A stretch of 64,000 nucleotides of DNA from DTU052 sp050951725. Its GTDB lineage: Bacteria; Bacillota; Syntrophomonadia; Syntrophomonadales; DTU052. Where the stretch lies: contig JBMNJO010000001.1 in assembly GCA_050951725.1 (NCBI GenBank), positions 124,001 through 188,000 of the forward strand, read 5' to 3'. Shown one piece after another: positions 34,870 through 44,155 of this stretch. Within the stretch, counting starts at the first letter, position 1; every line of letters starts with the position of its first letter. The translations under genes and the position numbers were made by a program. The notes beneath the pieces were generated by a model. The model saw only the letters and a list, made by a program, of their open reading frames with translations, was not told where the DNA came from and made no database searches.

Positions 34870-36153
34870 GTGGACTGGAAAACTCGGTTCAAGGACAAAG
34901 TGGTTTCAGCTGAGGAAGCAATAAAAAGGGTGATCCGGCCCGGCGATATAATAGGCGGAGCCATGACCTGTGGGTTCCCCCAAGTCATACCCGAGGTCAT
35001 TGTCGAGCATGCTGAGGAGCTGTCCGGTATCACCATTCTACACGGCATTGTGGTGGGGAACGCTCCTCATTATGCCCCTGAGCTGGCGGATCATTTCAAA
35101 CTGCGGAACATATTCGTCTTTGATGCTACTCGGGCGGCCATAAAAGAAGGACGAGCCGAATATGTGCCGATGTATTTCTATGAAATGGCGGAATGCTGGC
35201 GTAATGGTATTTGGAAAACAGATGTATCCATGATGCAGGTTTCACCACCGGATGCCGATGGGTATATGAGTCTGGGCATAACCGTAGGATATACCCCGGC
35301 CATGATGGATGCATCCCGGGCGGTGCTGGCGGAGGTAAATCCCAATATGCCCCGCACCAATTGTGAGCCTATGATACATGTCTCGCAGGTTGATTACCTG
35401 GTGGAAGGGGATCGTCCGGTGCCTACCGTCCCCAGGTCGCAGCCGGATGAGGTTTCACAGGCTATCGGCCGGCATGTAGCCGGGCTGATCGAAGACGGAA
35501 GCACCCTCCAGATCGGAATAGGGGCCATCCCAGACGCGGTTTTGAGCTGTCTGACGGAACATCAGGATCTGGGTCTACATACCGAGATGTTTTCAGACGG
35601 AGCTGTGGACCTGCTCCGTAAAGGGGTCATAAACAATTCTCGTAAATCCTACATGCCATTCAAGTCGGTAGTCACCTTTTTGCTCGGAACGAAGGAACTT
35701 TACGACTATGCTGACGGCAACCCCGATGTAGTCCTGCTTCCGGTCGAAAAAGTCACCCACCCGGTAGTTATCGCCCAAAATGATAAAATGGTCGCTATCA
35801 ACTCAGCACTCCAGGTTGACCTGTATGGCCAGGTAAATGCTGAGACTATCGGAAACCTGCAGTTCAGCGGAGTCGGCGGACAGGTGGATTTTGTACGCGG
35901 GGCCACCCTTTCCAAGGGCGGAAAATCGATCATAGCTCTGCCCTCAACCGCAGCCGGTGGCAAGCTATCGCGTATCGTCCCGTATCTGGACCACGGGTCC
36001 GTAGTCACCACCTCGCGTTGTGATGTGCATTACGTGGCCACCGAGTACGGTGCGGTTAACTTGAAAGGGAAGAGTGTCAGAGAACGAGCCGAAGCCCTGA
36101 TCGGCATCGCGCATCCCAAATTCCGTGACGAGCTGGCTAAGGCCATCCCATAA
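34870..36153 (+). CDS. 4-hydroxybutyrate/acetate-type CoA-transferase
   Basis: 427 residues, GTG start with AAGGGGATAAGGGA upstream. Acetyl-CoA hydrolase/transferase family. The catalytic Glu is residue 239 in LGLHTEMFSDGAVDL, the position known from 4-hydroxybutyrate CoA-transferase (AbfT, Glu238); GIGAIPDAV, the FSGVGGQVDFVRGA glycine motif and ALPSTAAGGKLSRIVPYL agree. It transfers CoA from acetyl-CoA to an acid such as 4-hydroxybutyrate or butyrate. Together with AbfD at 13385 it would feed 4-hydroxybutyrate into crotonyl-CoA, although the genes are 20 kb apart. Substrate preference cannot be proven from sequence. Confidence 0.88.
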   Translation: MDWKTRFKDKVVSAEEAIKRVIRPGDIIGGAMTCGFPQVIPEVIVEHAEELSGITILHGIVVGNAPHYAPELADHFKLRNIFVFDATRAAIKEGRAEYVPMYFYEMAECWRNGIWKTDVSMMQVSPPDADGYMSLGITVGYTPAMMDASRAVLAEVNPNMPRTNCEPMIHVSQVDYLVEGDRPVPTVPRSQPDEVSQAIGRHVAGLIEDGSTLQIGIGAIPDAVLSCLTEHQDLGLHTEMFSDGAVDLLRKGVINNSRKSYMPFKSVVTFLLGTKELYDYADGNPDVVLLPVEKVTHPVVIAQNDKMVAINSALQVDLYGQVNAETIGNLQFSGVGGQVDFVRGATLSKGGKSIIALPSTAAGGKLSRIVPYLDHGSVVTTSRCDVHYVATEYGAVNLKGKSVRERAEALIGIAHPKFRDELAKAIP

Positions 36154-36175
36154 TCGTCCCTCAAGAAAAACAAAT

Positions 36176-36214
36176 GGCCGCTTTTCCGTCCTTATGGGAA
36201 GAGCGGCCGTTTTT
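36176..36214 (+). terminator. Terminator after the CoA-transferase
   Basis: GGCCGCTTTTCC (from 36176) pairs with GGGAAGAGCGGCC (ending 36208), followed by GTTTTTC. Confidence 0.8.
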
Positions 36215-36217
36215 CTT

Positions 36218-36756
36218 CGTTGCCAGATAAGTAAATACAGAACAGTGCTAAGATACTACTGTGGACCTAATACTGTTTGGCCATCAACCTGGTCAGAGAT
36301 ATAACTCGGTAACTAGCCTGCCGTATAGGTTCATGTACCCTGACAATATAGAGCTTGTCTCTCATCGCTATTCTTTACGACATAGAAGATCGAGCTTCGT
36401 ATCGGATATGCCGACTCGAAAAATGGTCCTGTCTTCATTGAGGAACTTTGACAGGCTCGGCAGTCACCCGATACGCGCCCATGATAGACCATCAGATAAT
36501 CTACCCACTCGACGGTGTACCTGATGTCGGCATCCTGGAAACTGCTGGCCAGGTGGGGATGTTCAAATTCTGTCTCTCAGCCGCCGGTCATTATACAGTC
36601 TATGGCCTGCATCGCGTGTTGCCGCGTATGTAGCCGTGCGATGATATGACCTCTCTGCCGGCTCAGTACCGGATCCGTTTCCAACCGGGATCTCACCCCA
36701 TTTTATAAGGCGTTCCTTGGTCCCAGCGCGGGGTAAAGTAGATGTAGCTGGCCTTA
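36218..36756. other. Gene-poor region, possibly decayed sequence
   Basis: About 540 bases without a supported gene. Open frames on both strands are short, without ribosome sites or recognisable motifs. Base composition is similar to coding DNA, so a decayed gene is possible, but I could not identify it. Confidence 0.35.
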
Positions 36757-37335
36757 TTAGTTGGCTTGATCGGTAATGGAAAGAACAAACTGTTTTCCCA
36801 AGATCATCAAGGTTGAAGGTGCCATGACGATTCCACCGTACAGTAGTTGTTGCCGTATCGTAAAGTTGCCGCCTCTGACCGCTGAAGCATCCTGGACTGA
36901 CATGTCAAAAGTGAGAAAAGATCCAATACGTCTCGAGTCATCTGTGCTTACGGGATTCCGTAACATCTGCCGGGTAGACCAGGATTCCCGAGAACTCGAC
37001 ATGTGAGCCACATCACCGCCGGTACGGGGCGGGCGGGAATAGAATGCAACTATGTCGGTAAGCTTTATGGTCCAATCCATAGGAAGATTTGCTTCCAAGA
37101 TCATGCGGTAAATCCACGGGATTTCACCGCCTCTATATCTCCCGCTGAGCTTGTCTTCGTCCAGATCCGAAATGCGGATATCGTCTAGAACCAGGGTCAT
37201 ATCACCAACGGGGAACACAGCTTTCAGGTTAGTGCACCGGTACTGGACTGGGTGTTGAAAGTAAAAATATATGGTTATGGCGACAAAAATCAATACCAGC
37301 TTTATTAATACCCGGGCAACCTTCGATTTGACCAC
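36757..37335 (-). CDS. Hypothetical membrane-anchored protein
   Basis: 192 residues from GTG 37335, which follows a very strong GGGGGGAGGA site. One N-terminal helix (LIKLVLIFVAITIYFYF), then a soluble, mainly beta-strand region outside the membrane (TLVLDDIRISDLDEDKL, WTIKLTDIVAFYS). The 3' end is SITDQAN followed by tandem TAA stops. No family recognised. It stands alone between sparse regions, so no operon partner helps. Confidence 0.6.
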   Translation of the reverse strand: MVKSKVARVLIKLVLIFVAITIYFYFQHPVQYRCTNLKAVFPVGDMTLVLDDIRISDLDEDKLSGRYRGGEIPWIYRMILEANLPMDWTIKLTDIVAFYSRPPRTGGDVAHMSSSRESWSTRQMLRNPVSTDDSRRIGSFLTFDMSVQDASAVRGGNFTIRQQLLYGGIVMAPSTLMILGKQFVLSITDQAN

Positions 37336-37844
37336 AATATCCTCCCCCCTGATTAAGAATATGCATAAGCATCCTGCGTAGTTCGAACCAACAGTGCTGT
37401 CTTATCTATTACATATCGTAACATATTGGGTGGATCTTTCCATCCAGCTGCATCGTTGGGTATGCTCATAGACCTAGGGGGCCTGCCTGGACAAATCGCC
37501 CGAAATAGTCCTCAAAATGAACCAGGGACCAGAATGTTGGGACTCATTTGACGCAACGCAGCCACAACCGACACAAAAATTATTCGAAATCGACAAAATA
37601 TGATAGAATATACAATACATATAGCATCTGATATCACCTGGCAAAGGAGGTCAGCACTTAGTCGAGTCGGAGTCATTTCTTAGTCCGGGGTCAAAAGTAT
37701 TTGTGACTTGGAGCCCCCCGTTCTTTATTGAAACTGATGTTAAATCCTTCGAGTAATGAAGTAGCCACCATGACCAAGGTCGCAACAATATGTAATCATA
37801 GCACGATATTCAGTAGGGGATACACTTGATTGGAGGTAGTCAAT
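37336..37844. other. Intergenic region upstream of the PanE-like reductase
   Basis: 509 bases, no gene called. An AT-rich stretch at 37590-37625 (TATGATAGAATATACAAT) looks promoter-like for a rightward transcript. An AAAGGAGGTCAG at 37643 resembles a ribosome site but no open frame of useful length follows. Confidence 0.4.
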
Positions 37845-38867
37845 ATGAGAATGGCAGTTATGGGGGCGGGCTCATTAGGCACCATCATTGGAGCTTTGTT
37901 GACCAAGAATGGTTATAAAGTGGACCTGATCGATTCCAATGCCCAGCATGTTGAAGCCCTAAACAAATCCGGAGCCAAAATTATCGGACTTATGGACCTG
38001 GTTCAGCCCGTCAGGGCCTTGACCCCTGACCAAATGTCCGGGGAATACGACATATTCTTTTACTTAGTCAAATCCACCCAGCATGACAGCGCCCTCCCGT
38101 ACGTGGCCAGACATTTGAAATCAGACGGAGTAGTTGTGGCAATGCAGAACGGTATTCCCGAAGATGCGGTGGCCGCAGTGGTAGGGAAGGAACGAACGGT
38201 TGGCGGTATAGTAGGCTGGGGAGCAACCTGGATGGAACCAGGGGTATCAAAACTGACATCAACTCCGGATCGTATGAGTTATGATATTGGTGAGACTGAC
38301 GGGAAGGATACCGCCCGGGTGGACGAAATCGTAAGAATACTGTCCGCTGCCGGTATTCCTGAGAAATCCACCAACCTCATCGGTATTCGCTGGACCAAGT
38401 TGACCATCAACTGTTCCTTCAGCACTATGTCAGCTGTAGTTGCCGGCACCTACGGCAACGTCCTTGATACTCCCGAAGCCTTAACCTGTGCGGCTCATAT
38501 CTGGCAGGAATCGCTGGCAGTTGCCAAAGCCGCCGGGGTGTTACCTGAACCGCTGCAGGGGTTTGATATCACGCAGTTGGATTTCAGCACCCAGACAGAG
38601 CGGACCGAAAAACTGCCGCTGTTTTCCAAGCTGCTTACACCACACCGGAACATAAAAACCGGAATCCTCTTCGACATTGAAGCCGGGCGTATACCCGAAA
38701 TCGAAACTGCCTATAACGGCATTATCTGTAAATGGGGACAGAAATACGGAGTCCCGACACCGGTTAATGAGCAGGCGATGGAGATTGTAAAAGGGATGTC
38801 CGAAGGTAAATACAAAATCGAACCGACCAACGTTGACCGTATTACGATTCCTGTTTTACCTGCTTAG
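37845..38867 (+). CDS. 2-dehydropantoate 2-reductase-family protein (ApbA/PanE)
   Basis: 340 residues; ATG 37845 behind GGAGG. N-terminal NAD(P)-binding motif GAGSLGTIIGALL, ketopantoate-reductase middle section (VKSTQHDSALPYVA, VVAMQNGIPED, GGIVGWGATW), conserved Lys in WTKLTINCSFSTMSA, and C-terminal EIETAYNGIICKWGQKYGV. PanE reduces ketopantoate for coenzyme A; many paralogues act on other 2-oxo acids. Single gene; a true PanE role is plausible but not certain. Confidence 0.85.
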   Translation: MRMAVMGAGSLGTIIGALLTKNGYKVDLIDSNAQHVEALNKSGAKIIGLMDLVQPVRALTPDQMSGEYDIFFYLVKSTQHDSALPYVARHLKSDGVVVAMQNGIPEDAVAAVVGKERTVGGIVGWGATWMEPGVSKLTSTPDRMSYDIGETDGKDTARVDEIVRILSAAGIPEKSTNLIGIRWTKLTINCSFSTMSAVVAGTYGNVLDTPEALTCAAHIWQESLAVAKAAGVLPEPLQGFDITQLDFSTQTERTEKLPLFSKLLTPHRNIKTGILFDIEAGRIPEIETAYNGIICKWGQKYGVPTPVNEQAMEIVKGMSEGKYKIEPTNVDRITIPVLPA

Positions 38868-39503
38868 TTGCTTGGAGACGATTAACCAGAACAAGGTTTC
38901 ACAGAACTTGATTAAGGTATGTAATCAGAGGCCTTTTTTTGCCAGCAAATCTTCTACACTGTAAATACAACCAGGAGCTGCAGTATAATCTCCAGCTCCT
39001 GGTTGTTCTGTCTGTGACATGTCTTACTACCAACGGGGTATCGGGCCAATTCGCATCCATGCTCAATGGTCTCTCGCCCCGTCCATTGGGCTCGCCCCCT
39101 AAGTCGGTCGCCTTCCCAGGGTGTTGCCCATACGTATTTATGCGTCCAAACAAGTCCGGTTGGGGTTTTCGCAGGGGAATCGTTATTGTCATGCGAAAAA
39201 TCAAACTATTGGGTATGGGTTTATTAAGAAATACTAGCATCTTTTAAAAGGAATGGTTTAATTATTCGGCGAATATGGGTAAGGATTTATCAATTATAAC
39301 TCTGATGATCGGGGTAAAACAGGAATTTGGCAGTGTCACGGGTAATGATTAAATGCTATGATACTGCAAGGCGTCCAATTCTGGGTATCAGCGAATTTCT
39401 GCAGTTTGGGGTTTAACTAAGATTGGTTTTCATATTATGATAATGAAGATGTTGAAGGCAAGGAGAGTTTTTTTCGGAGATGATGAACTGTGGGAGGGAG
39501 AAA
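38868..39503. other. Intergenic region with a strong hairpin
   Basis: 636 bases without a supported gene. It contains a T7 run at 38934 after a weak stem, the perfect hairpin at 38967-39006 and an inverted TTTTCGCA/TGCGAAAA pair (39166-39173, 39192-39199). A 102-codon open frame at 38939 and a 114-codon one on the other strand lack ribosome sites and look accidental. Confidence 0.4.
38967..39006. terminator. Strong hairpin downstream of the PanE-like gene
   Basis: ACAACCAGGAGCTG (38967-38980) and CAGCTCCTGGTTGT (38993-39006) form a perfect 14-bp stem with a 12-base loop. No long T tract follows, so it may stabilise or terminate transcripts imperfectly. Confidence 0.55.
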
Positions 39504-40139
39504 ATGAAGCAATATCCGGTAGCTAAGGAAGGATGGCCATTCTTGGCGGTTCTAGCCGTACTTAGTGTAATAACCTACCAGTTGTTCCATTGGTGGGCGG
39601 TGCTGCCGACCATTCTGTTGCTCTTTACCGGTTATTTTTTTCGTAATCCCTTTCGGGTAGTGCCAAATATGGATAATATAATAGTCGCACCTGCCGACGG
39701 AGTTATTATTAATGTCCAGGAGCAGTTTGAAGACCGGTATCTGGATGAGGAGGCGATAAAAGTAAGCATATTCCTCAGCCTTTTTAATGTCCACGTTAAC
39801 CGCAGTCCGTGTGAGGGCACCGTTGATTTTGTTCAACGGATTCCGGGAAAGTTTGTAATGGCCAACCGAAAAGATGCGGGAGATGTTAATTCCAAGAATT
39901 GCCTGGGATTAGTGACTCCCTGGGGCAAGGTCCTGGTGGTGCAGATTACCGGGTTTATTGCACGGCGAATAGTGTGTTGGGCGAAAGAGGGCGACCTGTT
40001 AAATACAGGGCAGAGATTCGGTCTCATAAGGTTCGGATCTTGTACTGAAGTATTTCTGCCCCGGAATGTTGTTCTGGAGGTTAAGCCCGGCGATAAGGTG
40101 AAGGGTGGAGTAACAATACTCGGGAGGTTCGTGACATGA
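39504..40139 (+). CDS. psd: Phosphatidylserine decarboxylase proenzyme (short, archaeal-like type)
   Basis: 211 residues from ATG 39504, preceded by GGGAGGGAG. Two N-terminal hydrophobic segments (FLAVLAVLSVITYQLF, VLPTILLLFTGYFF) then the decarboxylase domain (NPFRVVPNMDN, VAPADGVI, VSIFLSLFNVHVNRSP, GLVTPWGKVLVVQITG). The self-cleavage site is in RFGSCTEVFLP: Ser179 would become the pyruvoyl group. It makes phosphatidylethanolamine in the membrane. Directly overlaps pssA by four bases. Confidence 0.93.
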   Translation: MKQYPVAKEGWPFLAVLAVLSVITYQLFHWWAVLPTILLLFTGYFFRNPFRVVPNMDNIIVAPADGVIINVQEQFEDRYLDEEAIKVSIFLSLFNVHVNRSPCEGTVDFVQRIPGKFVMANRKDAGDVNSKNCLGLVTPWGKVLVVQITGFIARRIVCWAKEGDLLNTGQRFGLIRFGSCTEVFLPRNVVLEVKPGDKVKGGVTILGRFVT

Positions 40140-40678
40140 TGTTTTTGCCTAGTGCGGTTACTCTAATGAACCTTGGTATGGGGGTTCTTTCGTTGATGTT
40201 CACCTTTAACCACCAGGTTAGGTGGGCAGCGGTTTTTGTATTAATTGCGGTGGTCCTGGATTTCCTGGACGGAACGATGGCCCGCAAATTAAATGCTTCC
40301 TCCGATTTTGGCAAGGAACTGGATTCATTGGCGGACCTGGTGTCTTTTGGGGTGGCTCCGGTATTCCTGGCTCTTGGTCTGCTGCAGCCTTTTCAGACAC
40401 CCGGGTTTATGAGCGGTCTGGCAATTGCGGCGGGCATTCTTTATATCCTGTGCGGCGCCTACCGTCTGGCAAGATTCAATGTCTTGAACATATCCGATTA
40501 CTTTATTGGAGTCCCAATAACTGCTGCCGGGGGCTTGATGGCTTTGCTGGTCCTTTCGGCGCCTGGTCTGGTGGGATGGGTTTATGTTGCATTCCTTATA
40601 CTGCTATCCTATTTGATGGTCAGCAGGATTACAGTTCCCAAGTTGTTAAAGCGTAAAGCTAAGGACTATACAGTGTAG
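40136..40678 (+). CDS. pssA: CDP-diacylglycerol-serine O-phosphatidyltransferase
   Basis: 180 residues, start codon overlapping the psd stop (ATGA); a second ATG at 40139 is equally possible. The CDP-alcohol phosphotransferase signature D-G-x2-A-R-x8-G-x3-D-x3-D is complete (DGTMARKL through DSLAD), with about five membrane helices. It makes phosphatidylserine, the substrate for Psd. Confidence 0.94.
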   Translation: MMFLPSAVTLMNLGMGVLSLMFTFNHQVRWAAVFVLIAVVLDFLDGTMARKLNASSDFGKELDSLADLVSFGVAPVFLALGLLQPFQTPGFMSGLAIAAGILYILCGAYRLARFNVLNISDYFIGVPITAAGGLMALLVLSAPGLVGWVYVAFLILLSYLMVSRITVPKLLKRKAKDYTV

Positions 40679-40818
40679 CTTACCACTTATATATCCTCTA
40701 AAGATTGCCCCCCTGAGAAACGCAATAATTTCCAACAAAATTCCTTTTTATCAAGCAGGATGCCGGAAGGGATATGTCGAAATGGCAAACATGAGCAAAA
40801 ACTAAGGAAGTAGTTGCT

Positions 40819-42321
40819 ATGTTTGCCCGAAGTTTCTTGGGAATTCGAAGGTTTCTGTTGTTGATGATCCCGGTTGTTTTGTGCTTGGGCCTTTTTGCAG
40901 TGGAAGCCCAGGCAGCGACCGGAACGGTTACCGCCTCAGTCTTGACCATCAGGGATGGCCCGGGGACCAACCACGTTAAAACGGGTTCTCTGTTAAAGGG
41001 TGCTCAGGTGGAGATCGTTGGCCAAAATGGGAACTGGCTGAGTATCCGACTGAAGAGCGGGGTTGCGGGATGGGTTCATTCCGACTATGTCAAAACTTCT
41101 GGTGCATCTACCACTGCTCCACCGGCAAACACCAATCCAGGTACTGTACAGGCCAAGACCGGAACTGTTACCGGCTCGGTGGTTAATGTCCGTTCCGGTG
41201 CCGGTACCCAGTACGCCAAGACAGGATCGGTCACCAGGGGAGCCACGATAAGCGTTCTGGGTCAGAAGGGGTCCTGGCTGAATGTCCGTCTCAGCAATGG
41301 CAGTACTGGTTGGATTCATGCTGACTATGTTCAAGTTGCGGCAACCCCTGCACCTGGCAGCGAAGTAAGTAATGGCGCGGCCAATGGTACCAGTGGTTCC
41401 AAGATTGAGGTCACCGGGAATACAGTAAATCTCCGTCAGGGTCCGGGGACCAACTATACCCGTCAGGGCCAGGTGAAAAAAGGTGATCAACTGACTTTGC
41501 TGGGTGAACGGGAAGGATGGTACCAGGTCCAGACTTCGCGGGGAGTGGCTTACCTGGCAGGATATTTGGCCCGGGTATTGAATCCTGAGGTGGCGAATGC
41601 TGGAGAAATTCCGCCTTCATCCGAGACGCCAACTGATCCTCCAGCCAATGAACCCGGTACTCCGGGTACTGGCCCCGATGGATACGGCCCGGTTGAACCA
41701 GAGACTCCAGGTCAACCCCCAGACAATCAGCCACCGCCAACAACGGTGGCCAATCGGGTGGTCCTGGATCCAGGACACGGGGGACATGATCCTGGTACAA
41801 CAGGGTACAGCGGCAGTTACGAAAAGGATGTCAACCTGAGTGTGGCCAGGAAGACTGCTGATATATTAAGAGCAGCCGGCTTTGAGGTCTTGATGACCCG
41901 TGATGATGATAGGTATATCTCCCTTAATGACCGGGTTGATTTTGCTAACTCTTCACAGGCTGCAGCTTTCGTCAGCATTCACTCTAACGGTTCCACCAAC
42001 CCGAGTACAAATGGGACCGAGGTCTACTACTATGTTGATAAAGGCGACCCTGTGGCAGTTGCTCAAGCCGGTGAACGGGCCAGACTGGCCAGTATAGTGC
42101 ATGACAGCCTCATACGGACACTGGGCAGGAAAGACAACGGTGTCCGTCAGAACAACTACGTAGTTGTTCGTTATACCCAAATCCCGGCCATCTTGGTTGA
42201 GACCGCATACCTGGCCAATCCTGATGAGGAGGTCCTCTTGAACGATCCAGCGTTCCAGGACCAGGCGGCTCAGGCCATTGCCAGTGGAATTATGCAATAC
42301 CTGAATTCCCTTATGGTCTGA
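40819..42321 (+). CDS. Secreted N-acetylmuramoyl-L-alanine amidase with three SH3 domains
   Basis: 500 residues. Signal peptide (FLLLMIPVVLCLGLFAVEAQA), three bacterial SH3 repeats (starting ~residues 34, 114 and 190: VLTIRDGPGTNHVKTGSLL, VVNVRSGAGTQYAKTGSV, TVNLRQGPGTNYTRQGQV), a Pro-rich linker (~255-305), and a C-terminal Amidase_3 zinc domain: VVLDPGHGGHDPG, SIHSNG, and VETAYLANPDEE carrying the catalytic Glu. Cleaves the peptide stem from peptidoglycan during growth, division or sporulation. Terminator follows at 42342. Confidence 0.95.
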   Translation: MFARSFLGIRRFLLLMIPVVLCLGLFAVEAQAATGTVTASVLTIRDGPGTNHVKTGSLLKGAQVEIVGQNGNWLSIRLKSGVAGWVHSDYVKTSGASTTAPPANTNPGTVQAKTGTVTGSVVNVRSGAGTQYAKTGSVTRGATISVLGQKGSWLNVRLSNGSTGWIHADYVQVAATPAPGSEVSNGAANGTSGSKIEVTGNTVNLRQGPGTNYTRQGQVKKGDQLTLLGEREGWYQVQTSRGVAYLAGYLARVLNPEVANAGEIPPSSETPTDPPANEPGTPGTGPDGYGPVEPETPGQPPDNQPPPTTVANRVVLDPGHGGHDPGTTGYSGSYEKDVNLSVARKTADILRAAGFEVLMTRDDDRYISLNDRVDFANSSQAAAFVSIHSNGSTNPSTNGTEVYYYVDKGDPVAVAQAGERARLASIVHDSLIRTLGRKDNGVRQNNYVVVRYTQIPAILVETAYLANPDEEVLLNDPAFQDQAAQAIASGIMQYLNSLMV

Positions 42322-42341
42322 ACCTACATAATCACGTAACG

Positions 42342-42381
42342 AACAGCATCTCTTAAGGAAAACGGGGAGATGCTGTTTTTT
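42342..42381 (+). terminator. Terminator after the amidase gene
   Basis: AACAGCATCTC (42342-42352) pairs with GAGATGCTGTT (42367-42377), then a T tract. Confidence 0.9.
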
Positions 42382-42516
42382 GTATCCAATCTCAGGGAGT
42401 TAATACGGGGAGCGTATATAAGTAGTTGATTCCGTTTGTTTTCGGTTCCAGTTACAGACAAGGGCGATAAATGATAGAATTACCTTGAATGAGTACAAAG
42501 ATAGGAGGTCACGGAC

Positions 42517-43047
42517 TTGGCATTCTATGAGTTCGAGGGGAAGGTACCGAAAATCGGCAAGGATAGCTTTGTGCACCCGGAAGCGGTAATAATCGGTGAG
42601 GTAGAGATTGGAGAAAACTGTTATATCGGCGCTACCGCCGTCCTGCGAGCTGATAGCGGGAAAATAAAAATAGGTGATGGAACCAATATTCAGGATGGCG
42701 CCATAATTCATGCGGATCCAGATACGGTGGCCTTCATTGGCAAGAACAACCTCGTGGGACACGGTGCTATGCTGCATGGTCCTTTAGTTATGGGTGAAGA
42801 CGTGATGGTGGGAATCAACTCTACCATTTTAATGGGCTGTGAAATAGGTGACGGCTGTATCATAGCTGCCGGGAGTGTTGTAAAAAACAACACCAAGCTG
42901 GCTCCAAAGCGGATGGTAGCGGGAGTACCGGCCAGTGAGGTTCGCGAGGTTTCGGACAATGTAGTGATGTATACCAAAATTGGAGTCCAGATTTATCAGG
43001 AACTGGCCTCCCGGTCACTAAAGGGCATGAAAAAGGTAGACATTTAA
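42517..43047 (+). CDS. Gamma-carbonic anhydrase-family protein (left-handed beta helix)
   Basis: 176 residues; TTG start eight bases after AGGAGG. Hexapeptide repeats (VIIGEVEIGENCYIGATAVL, IGDGTNIQDGAIIH, VMVGINSTILMGCEIGDGCI) build a left-handed beta helix. Three zinc-ligand histidines are in place: H in GAIIHAD and both in VGHGAMLHG. CaiE/PaaY/YrdA-type; carbonic anhydrase activity is variable in this group. Confidence 0.9.
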   Translation: MAFYEFEGKVPKIGKDSFVHPEAVIIGEVEIGENCYIGATAVLRADSGKIKIGDGTNIQDGAIIHADPDTVAFIGKNNLVGHGAMLHGPLVMGEDVMVGINSTILMGCEIGDGCIIAAGSVVKNNTKLAPKRMVAGVPASEVREVSDNVVMYTKIGVQIYQELASRSLKGMKKVDI

Positions 43048-43206
43048 CTTCCTAATGGACAGAATACGATCCAAAACTCGAGGTTTTACTGCGCTGTTTT
43101 GGCAGAACTGCCAGTCTGGCTAAGACGCAGGGTCCTGAGATCGTTGACTTTATCGGTGCGGCCCACCGCGTCAGCACAGCTCAGTACAGCGGGAGGGAAT
43201 TTCAAT

Positions 43207-44034
43207 ATGTTATCTATCGAGGCTCACGATAGTGTACAGTTGGCGCGCGGCACGCTGAGCTTATTCGGAAGTCCCTTGAAGGCGTGTCTTTATGTAGTGG
43301 ATGGTCTCATGATTGACACGGGTCCGCGGAATCTGAGAAGGGAAACCATCCCTTTTTTGCAGGATGTTCCAGTTGAGCAGGTGGCTCTGACCCACCTGCA
43401 CGAAGACCATGTAGGTCTTTCTGCATGGCTGTCCAAGAGTAAAGGGGCCGAGGTGCTCATTCATCGTGACGCGGTTGCGGTAGCGGCCAAAGGTTCACCT
43501 CTTCCCTGGCACCGCCGGTTGGGCTGGGGGAATTATGTACCTTTTGTATCGCAGCCATTGCCGGAAAGAATAGAGCGGGAACACCATATTTTCGAGGTTA
43601 TTCCTACTCCAGGCCACACCGACGATCATGTAGTCTATTATGAAAAGCAGAAGGGCTGGCTTTTTACCGGCGACCTGTTTGTTAATCCTCATCCGGTTCA
43701 GTGGGATCCGGGTGAATCGGCAGAACTGTATTTTGAGTCATTTGAAAGGGTTTTGGCCCTGGATTTTGATACTGTTTTTTGTGGTCATGCCGGTATCATA
43801 CGGAAAAAGGGCAAGGAAGTGATGAGAAAGAAACTCCATTACCTATTGGAAACGCGAGACAAGGTGGCAGAGCTATTCAATAAGGGGTATTCTCTGCGGC
43901 AGATTGATCGCACCCTGTTTCCCGAAAAGCCGTTTAGCACCTACATAACCGGAGGGAAATGGTCGTCATATCACCTGTGTGCTTCCTTGTTGAAGTCAGC
44001 CCAGGCCAACAAGAAGAAAACCAACCAGGCATAG
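43207..44034 (+). CDS. MBL-fold metallo-hydrolase
   Basis: 275 residues; ATG 43207 chosen behind GCGGGAGGG. The metal-binding residues are clear: THLHEDH, PTPGHTDDH, TGDLF and FCGHAG. The C-terminal ~60 residues form a helical extension with a HTH-like stretch (YSLRQIDRTLF) seen in DNase/glyoxalase-II-like hydrolases. Substrate unknown. Confidence 0.88.
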   Translation: MLSIEAHDSVQLARGTLSLFGSPLKACLYVVDGLMIDTGPRNLRRETIPFLQDVPVEQVALTHLHEDHVGLSAWLSKSKGAEVLIHRDAVAVAAKGSPLPWHRRLGWGNYVPFVSQPLPERIEREHHIFEVIPTPGHTDDHVVYYEKQKGWLFTGDLFVNPHPVQWDPGESAELYFESFERVLALDFDTVFCGHAGIIRKKGKEVMRKKLHYLLETRDKVAELFNKGYSLRQIDRTLFPEKPFSTYITGGKWSSYHLCASLLKSAQANKKKTNQA

Positions 44035-44155
44035 TGTTTTGCAATTCCAAAGTTAATCCTGTCAATTCAACGTTCACCATTCACACAACCCAGTGAAACC
44101 AGTACCTGTCACAGCAGATCGGATCGGAATGTAATACTATGGGGGGAATTATCTT

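Noticed and set aside
38899..39247. Overlapping open frames on both strands around 39 kb
   Set aside because: Neither has an RBS or any family feature; they overlap each other and a strong hairpin.
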